Assembly (NCBI GenBank): GCA_024760905.1
Contig: CM045731.1
Location: forward strand, 56,081,625-56,145,624
DNA from: Plotosus lineatus
Lineage: Eukaryota > Chordata > Actinopteri > Siluriformes > Plotosidae
Direction: 5' to 3'
DNA length: 64,000 nucleotides
The position numbers were made by a program, and so were the translations under genes. How positions within the stretch are numbered: position 1 is the first letter of the stretch; the number at the start of each line of letters is the position of its first letter. Below are positions 49,298 to 61,080 of the stretch, piece by piece. The notes beneath the pieces were generated by a model. It ran no database searches, had not been told where the DNA came from, and worked only from the letters and a program-made list of their open reading frames with translations.

Positions 49298-52200
49298 CTG
49301 CAGGAAAAATAAGAATTGTTTTGAGAGCTTTTACCACAAAATAAATGTAGAATGTTTCAGCTAACGGTGGCCCGGTGGTAAGTTGCTGGATTACCGATTC
49401 TAAGATTGGGGAATCAAGCCCCACTGTCAACAGTTGTTACTGCTGTCTCCCCAGTGCAGCCAACTGGATTATCAAAGGCCGGCCATGCCTCTCATTGTCT
49501 ATGGTGAAAGGCATGTAAAAGAACCATTGCTGAAACATTGCTGAACCATTAGCTGCACAGCCGTCAGTGTGTTTATAGCCTGGCGAGCTGTCCACTGGGT
49601 ATTCTGCCCTCACCCAGAATTGGCTGAGATTGGCACCAGCCTCCCTGTGATCCTGATTAGAATTAAGCGGTTGCAGAAAATGAATGTTTCAGCAAACATC
49701 ATATTTGTATACAGCGCAAAACATTATTAAGTGGCTTAGAAAATGAATGAATGAATGAATGAAATGTGAAAGTAAATGGTGTATGCTGCCTTCACCCAAG
49801 CAGGGGGCAACCAAACAGTTGGCGATGATAATCTGCAGCCAGTAACATTTTCAGTGATTTTCAGTGACAGTAACAATCTGTGATGCCAGTAAGATAAGGT
49901 GTTTGGACAACCGAGTGAGTGAAAGTAAATGTAAGGTACCAGGTTTTTCTCAGTGTATTTCAGTCACAGGGAATGACATGTGACTTATATGTATAATATT
50001 TTATATTCAACATTTTTTTGAGTTTTTGTTTATTATTCCTTCATTCATTTTCTGCAACCTAATTAAGGTCTTCAGGAGACTGGTGCCCATCTCTGGACTT
50101 TCAGCTAGGTTGTCCTTTTGCCTAGCATGCTTTCAGTTAGTATGTTTTTGTAGCCTGCATGAGTCTCACAGTGGTCTGTTTTTTTTTTTTTTTTTTTTTT
50201 TTTGGAATTCCTGCACCGTTAGAGTGTAGACTGTTGGAATGTAGAGCATGAGGGATGTAATCAGGTTTTACATCCATGCCAGGGAATTCCTGCGAGTTAG
50301 GAAATGCTGTGTGCAGGTCCATGTATTAACTTAATCCTGAACAACAATCACTTTCATTTGTGGCAATAAAATGAAGCAGCTGACGACCTTAATGGACTGA
50401 ATGGATATTTCTTCCCTGTTGGCACGAATATAAAATGGAGACTGATATAATGAAAGAGTGGTTCAGGGACAGGAAGTGGTGGACTGGTGATAAAGTGCTG
50501 GATTACCAATCCCAAGGTTGGGGGTTCAAGCCCCACTATCATGGGGTTGTCATTGCTGTCCCCTCAGTGCAGCTAACTGGGTTATCAAAGGCTGGCCATG
50601 TATCTCACTGTCTGTTGTGAAAGGTTCATGTACCATTCAAGAACCACTGCTGACTTTTGCTCAGAGGAGCTGCAGAGACGTCAGCATATTTCTGCCCAGC
50701 GATGGCCTGGCGGGCTGTTTAGGGTGTACACTGCCTTCACCCAGAGTTGGCGGAGATGGGCACCAGCCTCCCAATGACCACAAGTAGGATTAAGCAGTTC
50801 AGAGAATGAATGAATGGTTCAGGGAGCATGAGGAATCCGAGTCCTGATCTTAACCCTATTGAAAGTTTTCTGGATGTGCTGGAGAAAACTATTGAGTGGT
50901 TTAGTTTTCCCTCATTGATTCAAAATGTTGGTGAGAACTTAACCCAACACTGGATGGAAATAAATTTGTAAATTAAATTTGGTAAAACAATGGCATTATG
51001 ATTATGTGCTGTAAGGAAATCTAAAGGCAGAAAAACAGCATATTTGTGTGTAAGACTTTTTTTGACCAGAAGGTGAATATGTTTATAGTGTTGTATGTTT
51101 ATATATATTTAGATGTTCATATGAATATAGTTTTATGTTTTCTGGTTAGACACCTATTATCTGCTAGGTTCTATTAGCTACTTTTAGACTAAAAGTATGT
51201 CAATGTTAGATCACTGAATAAACTCTTGATCGAATCTCAGAAATTCAAATTTAATGATTATATCACTATATATAGGGCAGTGGTGACTTAGTGGATAATG
51301 CGATGGGTTGCTAATCCAAAGGTAAGCTGGTCAAGCTCCATTATCAACACAGTTGGACCCTTGAGCAAGGCCCGTAACCCTCAATTGATCAGTTGTATAA
51401 AAAAATAATAATTGTAAGTCACTCAAGATAAGCGTGTCTGCCAAATGGTTTAAATGTAAATATCACAATAGTTATTTTATAGATCACAAGCTGGTCAAAC
51501 TGAATCTTTGTCGTAACTCAGCACAAGCTTTTAGTGTTTTGCAATTCTTAATGTGGCGTTAAACACTGCTGGAAATCGGTGAGCGAGAAAGTAATCTTGT
51601 TTTTAATTTTGTTTGTAAGCGGCTAACAGTGAAACTCAATCGTTCTTCCTTTGGTTCAGGATTGTTGGAATGGTTTATGGTTTCTGACTGTGCTAGCAAT
51701 AACATCTCAATGCATCTTGGTGTTAAGTATGCTAATTAATATAATTAGTGTAGTGTAAGAAGAGTATTTGAAAGTTCTGATCTTACCACAGGTGTTTTCT
51801 ACACATTCAGACATGTTTTGTGGACATCTCGAGCATGACTTTCCTTTTACATATGGATGAAGTCCTTTTTGGTTCCCTCTAGTATTTACACCAGAAATCA
51901 GCTTTAGCATATTGACTTTGTAAATGTGATGAACATTGAAAATCTGTAGTAAAAACACCTTCAAAAATTGTTTTTTTTTTCAGAATGTACAACTGAGGTA
52001 AAATTAATTTGCCCAACACAACAGCAAACAGAAATATAATCAGAGCATGCAGACCTCCAACAAGGTAGTACAATCGTCAAATCTTTAAATGAGGCTTCAT
52101 TGAAGATGATGTATAATTACAGTGCCCCCTTGTGGCATGTTTCAAAAAATATATTGGAGTGCTGGAATTTTTTCTCTCAGCACATTGTGGGTGATTTTTT

Positions 52201-52781
52201 GCCTCCCTGCCCTATTGCACAATGTTAAAGGAAATCCTTAAAACCCCTCTTGGACCTGGCTTTGAATCACACCCAAAATTTAAATCAGTTCTTCATTGGA
52301 CCAGGAGGCACATTTGATAAAAAGATCATGTAAATCTTTTCAATAGTTTTCAAGTTATCATGGTCACAGAGGCAGACATAGACACATGAACAATTTCATA
52401 ACCCTTCAACCCATCCCTTGGTGGAGGTAACAACAGCTGAAAAAATACCATGTTTAAGCACAGACGTACGCTGGAGAATAGTTGCAGATGAGAATTGTAG
52501 CATTCTGGAAGTCTAAAACTGGAATGTCCTCACAGAAGTTTGAGGCGCAGCCAATGCGGTTGCTCTTCGCCCACACTATCTGGAACAGCCAAAAAACAGT
52601 TACAGTGAAACTAAAGCATGCAATGCATACCAAAGTACATGTCACTTTATCATATGTTTTATCTACGTTTATTGACGAGTTAATTCACGGTGCATAAAAC
52701 GAGTGGCTGTTATCACCCACCTGAAAGATGAACCAATGAAGAACATATGTGGGGAAAGTGTCTAACTTTTTTGTACTGTAC

Positions 52782-52838
<57 letters not shown>

Positions 52839-54403
52839 GTCAGGTTGCTCCTGTCACAGGTATCATGCTATTCTGTGCTACCTGCTCCATGCAGAGAAGG
52901 AAAACTGTCAAAATCCTCTGCTACCTTGCGGCTAATATCTCTTTAGAAAAAAGGCTTCAGGAGTTAACCTCGAGGAAAAATCTGGAGCTGGAGTCCCATA
53001 GGCAGTTCGTTATTGTAATCAATCTTGTTCTGGCAACTCCTGTGACGTCAATGGCCCCGGACCGTACTGGCCTTTCCATTCCGTCTGGACCAGTCTTTGC
53101 TGTGGAGAGGAGGGTCCTGCTAACTGGGCAACAACTGGTCCTCCATATCCCCCTGCCCTGGCCTTTGCTCTGGAGAGGACACTCCAGCTTCGCCTCACAG
53201 CTTCGAACCAACACCGAATGCGGCAGTTACCAGTTATAAGCCACAATGCTTGATTGGTGTAGAGCGTGGCACCAGGGGTCGCTTTCTCGGTGGGAGGGAT
53301 CTTTGGATCTCTGGGAAAACCCCAAGCTGACTACCAAAACCAAGATGGCTGTGTATAATGCTTGCGGTGTCAGCACCCTCCTATACGGGAGCGAGGCATG
53401 GACAACCTACTACAAGCAAGAGCGGAAGCTAAATAGTTTCCACCTGCGAAGCCTCTCCCGTATCCTCGGCATCAGCTAGAGAGACAAGGTGCCCAACACC
53501 AAGGTCTTGGACTGTGCCGGTCTCCCCACCATGTACACACTACTCATACAGCACAGAATGCGCTGACATCCTCTGTGAAGAACTTGCCGTTTCCAAATGA
53601 CCCCGTGGCCGCCCACAGCTGAGGTACAAGGACGTGTGTAAACGAGACATGAAAGCCTTGGAAATCAACCCTGAGAGTTGGGAAGAGATTGCGGAAGACC
53701 CCAGCAGCTGGCGCTGCCTCTTCCAAAAGCAACTGAAGGAAGGTGAAGAGAAAATATGCAATGAAGCCATCAAAAAGAGGGCCGAGCAAAAAGAGAAAAC
53801 AACTTACTCCGCTGCATCTATTCACATCTGCTCCTCATGTGGCAAGTACTGCCATTCCCCCATTGGCCTCATAAGCCACAGGCAGCATTGTTTAGAGTAA
53901 AGTACTATGAACTGACAGTGAAAGGGCACAATTTCCATGGTCGATTTCGACCGAAGTAGGCCTACTACTATATATATATATGTACATTGGTACCTCACCT
54001 TACGAAAGTCCCAACAAAAGAAAAACCCAGGTTACGAAACGCATTTTCCTAAAATTTTTGTCTCTGGTTACAAAAGCGCCATCTCAAAAATTCAAACAAT
54101 GCACAAGCTGCTCTCCAATTGGCTATCTGCCAACATCCCACCCTGCTGGCCTCCCATTGGCTATCTCCCAAGATCCCGCCCTGCTGGCCTCCCATTGGCT
54201 AAGAGAGATGACGCAGCTCCCTCCCATTGGCTATTATGGAGCTGTATCTCCATAATACCCATGATGCTTTTCATGTAAAGGATAGAGTTACTGTTGTTTT
54301 GTGACTTTTTTGAGTGTGCTCATTGCAACTTTATTTTTTGGCTCAGGCTTTTAACCTTGCATAAACATTTGTAAGATTATAACGCTGCTCAGAAGACATG
54401 GTC

Positions 54404-54456
<53 letters not shown>

Positions 54457-57375
54457 ATGTGTGTGTGATTCCTGGTGTGAGTGAAAAGAAGTGGGCTCGT
54501 GGCATGCAGTTGAGTGATATCACAAAGGAATATGGCTTTACCCGTCTACCATTGGTACGATATTGAAGCAGAATGAGCCTTTAAAAGGATAGTTTTATAA
54601 TTTTTAAAGAGTTTAGGGGTAGTATTGGGGGCCTTGGAACGAATCACGCGTTTTACATGTAAAATGCGGTTCAACTTACAAAAAATCCAGGTTACGAAAA
54701 GAGTTTCCTACAAAATTGTCAAACTTGTCAGTAATGCATGATGGCCATTATAGCTCCTCCCTCAGCTAATACAAATATGTAGTCGTACTCTTCTTCTCTT
54801 TATAGGGTATCATAACTTTCGCAAACATGGAATGTCTGGTGGAATTTATTTTAATTTAGGGTTTTGGTTTTGTTTCTTAGGAGTCATTCGTATGAAGCAA
54901 CTGTGTTTCACTATAATTGACAGAATGGTGGTGTAGTTGTTGGCACATCCACCTCACAGCAAGAAGATACTGGGTTCAAGTCCCGGACTTAGAGAAGGTG
55001 TTTCTGTGTGAGGTTTGCATGATCTCACAATATGTGCATGGATTTCCTCCAGGAACTTTGGTTTCCTCCGACAGTCCAAAGACATACACATTAGGCTAAG
55101 TAGATGTTCCAAATTGCCCCTAGGTGTGAATGTGAGCATTAAGGGTTGAAGGGTCTGGTGAGCTGTTCAGAGTGTATCCTATTGTTGCCCAGTGTCGTCT
55201 GAGACTCCAACTTCATTGTGACACTAATAGGATTAAGCAGTTCAGGAAAATCAGTGAAAGAAGACTATATGAATAATGTACTATCTGGGATAGGCTTCAG
55301 TGCGGGGAGTGGATATGCAGTATAGATAATGGATGGATGGATCTAATTATTAAAAAAATAAAATTACAGCCCATCAGGACTGCCTTTCCTCACCTGTGTG
55401 TAATGTCCACACATATTTGCCTCGCACATGTTGTTATCAAAGTTGTAATCTTCATGTTCGCTAAACCTGCCCATAGAGGAGAACCGTCAGGGAAAAATCA
55501 GAGAACCAGAGTGTATTATTTGATCACCTACCAAGAACCTACCAAGACGCACCAGAGATACACTGAACTCTCATTTAATGTATGACAATAAAGGGAAGTA
55601 TGACATCATGCATACCACTTCACCATGGATTTGTTGATATTCAGAGGACCGGTGGTGATGTAGAGGTTTTCTCCCAGGTAGCCTCTCACAGCATCGTTGT
55701 GATCCCAGATGCACAGAACAGAATAGTTTTCTGCCAGCAAGCTTAAATCTTCATCCCATGTCTACATTGCAACCAAGACAAAATTCAAACTGTGGCATGG
55801 CTTCATCATGGCATAATAATCATCATCATCATCATCATTATTGTTATTGTATAATTAATATTATAATTGCTCTTTAATTCTCAAACCCGATTGGTCAGAA
55901 TATGTCAGTTTATTTCCAAGACCAGCTGATGAGAAAATTCTTACCACAAGTCTCAAGGTTATAACCATAAAAAGCAAAGGCTATAGAATTATAAATATAG
56001 ACTTGTTGCTATTTCTGATGAGAGGTTTGTGTTCTATTTATGGAAGGAGTCTCCAGCGTCATTGGAGGTGTTTCATTTCGGTTGCTCAGGAATGTGTGGA
56101 AAGTGAAAGTGTCTTCAGCTCTGAGAGTCACAGCAGAGTATTTTAATGGGAACCTTAGAAGAACCTTCACAATCAGGCTGAAATATTAAATCAAGTATTA
56201 TTAATAGTGTAGGGAAAGTCGTATCCCTTACAGTCTGTTTAGTATACAGTGGATCTTGTGCACTAATATATAGCAGGCGTGTCTATCTGTACTCTGAAGG
56301 GAAGGTTTTAGCTAAAAACAAGCACTTCTGATCTGGAAATCACAGCCAGATGTGACGGTTATACCACTATAATTCCGATTCCAATTAAAATTCTCTGCTA
56401 CTGGAACCTATTTCATCCAACTCCAACAGCTCAGCAGTCCATTGCAGGGCCAACACACAAACAAAACTTCATACTCCTACACCGAGGGGCAAGTCAAAGT
56501 AGTCAATTAGCCTAATGTGGGATGTCTTTGGACTGTTGGAGAAAACCAGAATACCCAGAGGAACCCATGCAAGAACATGGACTCAATATAAAACTCAGTC
56601 TGACCAATCACAGTGCTGTATAACTGGCATTAGTCCTCCATGAACATGCTCTGAATCTCACTTGAACTAACAGGATGACCACATGGGAATTTTTACAGAG
56701 AGCGAGAGAGAGCGAGAGAGCGCGCGCACGAGAGAGAGCGAGAGAGAGAGAGAGAATTACTTTAGTGTTTTCTCCCAGGAATGTTCCCAGAATCAGATAG
56801 CACACCCTCATCCCCTCAGAATCAACACAGGCCTGTCAGCAGAGCTCCATTGTAAAAGAAAACTAAACTGTCCTATATAATCATCCACCAATTGCTCCGA
56901 TCCATCCACAAGGGCTGATTTAACCCAAACAAATGTCCAAAAATTTCATTTTAACAAGCTTTTATCAGTCATCAGACTGCACCATCCCTGGACGTGTGTT
57001 GCTTGTTGTTATTGGTGACCTTAGAAGTGAAAATGTAAGCTTTTATTCTCTCAATATGGATCATGATTGACTGGTAAAACTGCTGAGTGTTGCTTCATAC
57101 AGTCACAAAACGTAGTCCAAACAATCAGGACGTCCAGGCTTTCTTTAAGCAGTCTCATATATAATGGTTGGATTAAAATTCTACCCCTCATGCATGTGGA
57201 CTTATGTTGGAAAGAATTTGGTTTGAATAAAATACACAAATGTAAAGCACAAAACACAAAGGAAACACAAAGGAACACATAGCTAATGTTTTCCAGATGT
57301 GCATGTTATATGGATCCTGCTAGGTTCTTTGACGGTAATGATCCACCAACCCAAAGATGTTTGATGTTAAGCAGT

Positions 57376-57427
<52 letters not shown>

Positions 57428-60396
57428 CACTGTGGATGGCTTAAATCCTGAGGAAATAATTTTTCTCGTGGGGTTAATAGAGTACAGGGATTCCTCACTT
57501 TCCACGGTTAATTTGTACCGAGATCCCCCCCGCAACCGCTGAATTCCGCAAAGTAGGATCAACCCCCCCCCCCCCCCCCGACTGACGTATACGTACATGT
57601 ATATGTGTATATAATGTCAATAAATACAAATTCAACACTATAAATGCTTATAATAGCAATTAAACATTCAAAAATAATGCAAAAGATGTAAATAAAATAT
57701 AAATACACACACATACAGACGCACGCACGCACACACAGATGTGCACCTCATATAAAAATCTAAGTCGTTTTGAAGGGGGGTTTTGGGTTGTTTTTTGTTT
57801 TTGTTTGTTTGTTTTTTTTTTTTTTGCATAATTGGCCTTGTTTTGTGGCATTTTCCTTAACTTTTCCCCCTGTTCTTCCTTAATTTCCTTATTTTTTAAT
57901 TCGATGAACATTTAAAAAAAACGTGATGCACTGGCGCTGCATGAATTGAAGCGCGAAGTAAAAAAATTCCTAAAGACATCAACTCATGGTTCCAGATCAG
58001 CAGAATCTATATGATCCAACCAAAGAAGGTTTTTTTTTGTGAAACAAGCTTCAAACCTTCTTACATTTATATTTATGGAATCCATGGTGACTTAGATTTC
58101 ATCTCATTAGTGCAACTGAGGTCAACTGCACGGGGACTTCAGAGCCTTGCTTAGAAGGCCTAACAGTGGTACACTGTAGCAGAGTTAGGGAATCACTGTG
58201 AGGTCAAGCTCCAGTAACCTCCCACCAAGCTGCCACTGTTGGCCCTTGAGCAAGTTTCTTAAGCCTCAACTGCTCAGTTGTACAAGCGTTGGCTGACCCT
58301 GATGCAGTGATCAAATTTGATCACCTTTTTTCTTTTAACATAGTCTCACATCTTCCACTGGTTTTGCAGTGCGTAGATCTCTTTGGTATAAATGTTCTCA
58401 AGGTTTATTGCTCTATCATTACTCCTTCATGTTCAGCCTGTGAACTTTTCAACCCACACTTAAATAATTGTGATAAAATGTAAGTATCCCCTGATAAGCG
58501 TGACTGCCAAATACCAAGTGGGACTGGAGCTTGAACCATTGATCTTATGATCAGTAACTCATGAATCCTTAATTATCCAGTGATGACTTGAAGAACGGGC
58601 AGTGTTAGTCTAGTGGTATAGGGCGCTGGATCGCTGATCCAAAGGTTGGGGGTTCGAGTCCCACTCTCCACAAGGTTGTCACCCCCCAGTGCAGCTAACT
58701 GGGTTATCAAAGGCCGGCCATGTATCTCACTGTCTATGGTAAGAGGCATATTAAAGAACCATTGCTGACTTCTGACAAGAGTAGGCTGCAAAGTTGTCAG
58801 CTTGTTTCCGCCCTGCGATGGCCTGGCGAATTGTCCAGGGTGTACTCTGCCCTCGCTTAAAGTTGGCTGGGATGGGAGCCAGCCTACCCGCGACCCTAAT
58901 TAGGATTAAATGGTTGGTTATAGAAAATGAACTAAACTGACTTGAAGAACCTAAAAAAAAAAAAAATCCCACAACAAACACAAATCTAATCTAAAACCCC
59001 CATATTTCTTCAACTGGTGTCCCGCTATGATTGCGTACAATATGCAAGTTTTTGGAGGGTGAACTGATATCATCAATAGATTGACACTTTTTTTGATTTC
59101 CTGATTTACTGTCAAAAGTCTCTTTTGGTTCTCCATGTTTCGAGATGGAGCACCAATCTTACTACGATCTATGATGAAAAAAGAGGCTTTTCTAAGAGTC
59201 CTGTTTTATATAATTTCATACCAGCATTGCTAGTCTCGGAGTAGAACCTCAGAGGAACTTCCATTAATGTTACCTTGAAGTATGGCTTGTAAATGTAAGG
59301 TGTTTGACCATTTTATTGGTCTGAAATATTCATCTCAGTTGAAAATAAAAGGATAATCCATGATCATGATGACCCTACCAATCTGCGGCTCTTAAAGACA
59401 TTGATGCATACGGCTAAAGCTAGAATACTTGAATACTAGAACTTCAAAGGATTTATTTTTCAAAAAAGACAACAAATAAAAAATGTAGATTTTTTTGGGG
59501 TCAAAACTGTTTCTAATTTTGCTTTATATTCAGAGTCTGAGACGGTACTGAGAGATTTTCAGATTCTCCTGTGAGGAATTGTTTTAATCTGAGGAGAAAC
59601 TTCAAATCAAATACTGTACTGGGATCCCTCACTTTCTGTGGTTAATTGGCACCAAGATCCCCACGCAGCCATCAAAATCCGTGAAGTAGGATCACCCCCC
59701 CCCCCGACTGACGTATACATACATGTAATATGTGTATATAATATCAATAAATAGATATTCAATGCTATAAATGCTTATAATAACAATTAAACATTAAAAG
59801 AAACATGTAAATAAAATATAAATACACACATACAGATGGTATTGCATGAGAAGAAGATGACACACATACATACGTATTATAAATGCAACAATGTAAGTAG
59901 TTTAGATGGGTGATTTTGGGTTGTTTTTTGTTTTGTGTTGGTTTAGGGATTTTTTTTGCATAATTGGCCTTTTTTGTGGCATTTTCCTGAACCTGTTCCC
60001 CTATTATTCCTTAATTTCTTTATTTTTTTAATGCGATGAATATTTATTTATTTTTTTTTATGAATTGAAGCGCGAAGTAGCGAGGGATAACAACAATCAC
60101 AAATGATGACACTTTTAAAATACTGTACTAAACATTTCACTAGGACACAATAATCAATACACTGTAGTGTTTATAAAAGTCATAATACACCATACGCCAA
60201 GCTGCTAACATAACTGGGCAAGTTGGTACTTGATACTCACCAAGTGTAGCATGTCGGCCGCTTCAGGGTGAACCATGGAGCGGTACTTGTTATGCAAATC
60301 CAAGATCTGCTTTTTCTGTTCTTTGGTGAGCTGGCCACATGCCAAAGCCAGGACAAGCCAGAACCAAGTGTAGTGGAAAGCTGATTTCCAAAGCAT
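49167..60396 (-). CDS. pi16: pi16-like gene, secreted CAP-domain protein, six coding exons
   Basis: Joined CDS 708 nt, 235 residues; all five introns are GT-AG with matching phases (0, 2, 0, 2, 1). Residues 1-22 are a signal peptide ('WFWLVLALACG'). The CAP domain spans about 24-165 with the cavity residues H73 (WDHN), E83 (GENLY), E104 (FSEHEDYN) and H122 (CGHYTQ), and the signature 'ICNYSPAGN'. A short cysteine hinge follows (residues 177-192, C..C......C....C). The last 20 residues are hydrophobic with no basic end, preceded by S-A-D: a GPI-attachment signal is likely. Sequons at N64, N95, N151 and N183. PI16 family members are surface or secreted proteins of uncertain biochemical role (named as peptidase inhibitor; implicated in heart and vascular biology in mammals). 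Compared with human PI16, the long Ser/Thr/Pro stalk is absent. GLIPR1-like is the main alternative; the hinge and GPI-type end favour PI16. Confidence 0.85.
49366..49681 (+). mobile_element. SINE-A head with tail C in pi16 intron 5
   Basis: Flanked by GAATGTTTCAGCTAAC (49350-49365) and GAATGTTTCAGCAAAC (49682-49697), 15 of 16 identical. The head is slightly decayed; the tail is complete C type. Confidence 0.85.
50470..50814 (+). mobile_element. SINE-A head with tail C in pi16 intron 5
   Basis: Head 'AGTGGTGGACTGGTGATAAA', box B 'GGTTCAAGCCCC', tail 'GTTGGCGGAGATGGGCACCA' ending AATGAATGAA. Flanked by TGGTTCAGGGA at 50459-50469 and 50815-50825. Confidence 0.85.
51281..51460 (+). mobile_element. 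tRNA-derived SINE, family S3, in pi16 intron 5
   Basis: Head 'GCAGTGGTGACTTAGTGGAT', core 'TTGGACCCTTGAGCAAGGCC', end 'GTAAGTCACTCAAGATAAGC'. Confidence 0.7.
51787..51878 (-). CDS. pi16: pi16-like exon 5 (cysteine hinge)
   Basis: Acceptor ACTAG|AGGGAAC, donor CTGTG|GTAAG. Encodes 'GNQKGLHPYVKGKSCSRCPQ' and the following 'NMSECVENTC', aligning with the PI16/GLIPR1 hinge (spacing C-x2-C-x6-C-x4-C). Confidence 0.85.
52470..52579 (-). CDS. pi16: pi16-like exon 4 (end of CAP domain)
   Basis: Acceptor TGTTCCAG|ATAGTG, donor CCAGC|GTACGT. Encodes 'IVWAKSNRIGCASNFCED' and 'ATILICNYSPA', the CAP C-terminal signature. Confidence 0.88.
52784..52836. repeat. (TA)n microsatellite in pi16 intron 3
   Basis: Uninterrupted TA run of about 26 units. 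Confidence 0.95.
53260..53905 (+). mobile_element. Non-LTR retrotransposon 3' fragment in pi16 intron 3
   Basis: Coding-like pieces in two frames: 'LTTKTKMAVYNACGVSTLLY', 'RKLNSFHLRSLSRILGIS' and, after frameshifts, 'CKRDMKALEINPESWEEIAE'. It ends with a zinc-finger-like 'ICSSCGKYCHSPIGLISHRQ' (C-x2-C ... H-x4-C). This is the usual C-terminus of a fish LINE reverse transcriptase, different from the RTE copies. The 5' side (52860-53259) may belong to it but is not recognisable. Confidence 0.7.
53985..54705 (+). mobile_element. pogo/Tigger-like non-autonomous transposon, copy 2, 3' end lost
   Basis: Homologous to 20051-20787 over most of its length. The left end is CATTGGTACCTCACCTTACG after TA; the right terminal repeat is missing. 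It carries four ATTGGCTA copies in about 120 bp, one more than copy 1, created by a duplicated ~37-bp segment. (CA)n is at 54405-54450. Confidence 0.78.
54922..55247 (+). mobile_element. SINE-B with tail C in pi16 intron 3
   Basis: Head 'AATGGTGGTGTAGTTGTTGG', 'CACCTCACAGCAAGAAGATA', body 'GACAGTCCAAAGACATACAC', tail 'GTGAGCTGTTCAGAGTGTAT'. Confidence 0.75.
55394..55466 (-). CDS. pi16: pi16-like exon 3 (73 nt)
   Basis: Acceptor GGGCAG|GTTTAGC, donor CACAG|GTGAGG. Encodes 'FSEHEDYNFDNNMCEANMCG' plus HYTQ, holding two of the four CAP cavity residues. It is separated from exon 2 by an intron of only 149 bp. Confidence 0.87.
55616..55761 (-). CDS. pi16: pi16-like exon 2
   Basis: Acceptor GCAATGTAG|ACATGG, donor GAAGTG|GTATGC. 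Encodes 'TWDEDLSLLAENYSVLCIWD' and 'HNDAVRGYLGENLYITTG', holding the first two CAP cavity residues (H73, E83). Confidence 0.88.
56425..56600 (-). repeat. SINE-B fragment in pi16 intron 1
   Basis: Body 'GGGATGTCTTTGGACTGTTG' and 'ATACCCAGAGGAACCCATGC'; both head and tail are missing or decayed. A GA/CG-rich microsatellite follows at 56697-56756. Confidence 0.55.
57377..57426. repeat. (GT)n microsatellite in pi16 intron 1
   Basis: Uninterrupted GT run of about 25 units. Confidence 0.95.
57484..57962 (+). mobile_element. TIR-type DNA element, copy 1, in pi16 intron 1
   Basis: Begins TACAGGGATTCCTCACTTTC and ends GAAGCGCGAAGTA. Homologous over about 470 bp to 59618-60089. It contains a C18 run at about 57565-57582. 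The ends look like a pogo/Tigger-type element; no coding remains. Confidence 0.6.
58150..58545 (+). repeat. S3 SINE, decayed and interrupted
   Basis: Core 'CACTGTTGGCCCTTGAGCAA' at about 58236-58256 and the end motif 'CCTGATAAGCGTGACTGCCA' at about 58489-58508, separated by about 190 bp of unrelated sequence. Confidence 0.5.
58597..58937 (+). mobile_element. SINE-A head with tail C in pi16 intron 1, 13-bp TSD
   Basis: Head GGGCAGTGTTAGTCTAGTGG with box B GGTTCGAGTCCC. The body includes 'TTATCAAAGGCCGGCCATGT' and the tail is C type. Perfect flanking TGACTTGAAGAAC at 58584-58596 and 58938-58950. Confidence 0.88.
59618..60089 (+). mobile_element. TIR-type DNA element, copy 2, in pi16 intron 1
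   Basis: Begins ACTGTACTGGGATCCCTCAC and ends GCGCGAAGTAGCGAGGGATA, nearly complementary ends. Direct-orientation homologue of 57484-57962. Confidence 0.62.
60241..60396 (-). CDS. pi16: pi16-like exon 1 (signal peptide, start of CAP domain)
   Basis: The ATG is at 60396-60394 with A at -3. An upstream in-frame GTG two codons earlier is not a likely start. Encodes the signal peptide and 'LTKEQKKQILDLHNKYRSMV' 'HPEAADMLHL'; donor CACTTG|GTGAGT. Confidence 0.88.
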
Positions 60397-60485
60397 CCTC
60401 ACCGAGAGAGTTTATTCCACGTATGAAGGTTCTTCAGTCGTCCAACTTCAGACCTGATCTGAACTTCTACACATGCTTTAGAAAG

Positions 60486-60495
60486 TGTATATAAG
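60486..60495 (-). promoter_or_regulatory. Candidate TATA box of pi16
   Basis: The minus strand reads CTTATATACA about 90 nt upstream of the ATG. It is followed further upstream by a long (GA)n/(CT)n tract, so the basal promoter would sit between the two. Confidence 0.35.
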
Positions 60496-60516
60496 TATGC
60501 GAGAGTGTGTAATGGA

Positions 60517-60517
<1 letters not shown>

Positions 60518-60601
<84 letters not shown>
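60518..60601. repeat. (GT)n(GA)n microsatellite next to the pi16 promoter
   Basis: GT units followed by about 35 GA units, ending about 205 bp upstream of the pi16 ATG. Purine/pyrimidine-asymmetric tracts of this kind can form triplex DNA. Confidence 0.9.
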
Positions 60602-60604
<3 letters not shown>

Positions 60605-61031
60605 TGCCTGGAACTCCCACCCACGTTACACTTGCTCAACCCTCACAAGGTCAAGTTACATATTTTTTTGACACACTCACACACATACACTTGGTTGCCT
60701 CTCCGTTGTCAGTGAGAACGCTTAGTCACCAACATCTACATGACACATCATCCACATCGGATGCATCAAACCAAACAAGAGCTTACATCTGGAGATTAAA
60801 TGTCAATATTTCAGCTTGCAGTGTGTCTCTGAACATCCTGGCCCTGTTTCCTTCTGTCTGTACATTTCATAAGAAAAGGAATGCAACAGATAACAGGACA
60901 CACTCATATCCAAACCCCTCTCATTTTTCCTCAGGCGCTCGGTGTACTCAGATAGCTTTCACCAAGTTTCTTACTTTTACTGAAGCTGCAGGATTTATGG
61001 AGGTGGAAGCCAGTCCAAGGATTCGTTTTTA

Positions 61032-61035
<4 letters not shown>

Positions 61036-61080
<45 letters not shown>

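Noticed and set aside
55616..55620. pi16 exon 2 ending after a complete TGG codon
   Set aside because: That choice needs a donor beginning TA and would put a stop at the start of exon 3; the donor one base earlier (phase 2) gives GTATGC and an open frame.
60397..60402. Start of pi16 two codons further upstream
   Set aside because: That codon is GTG; the first ATG is at 60396 and has A at -3.
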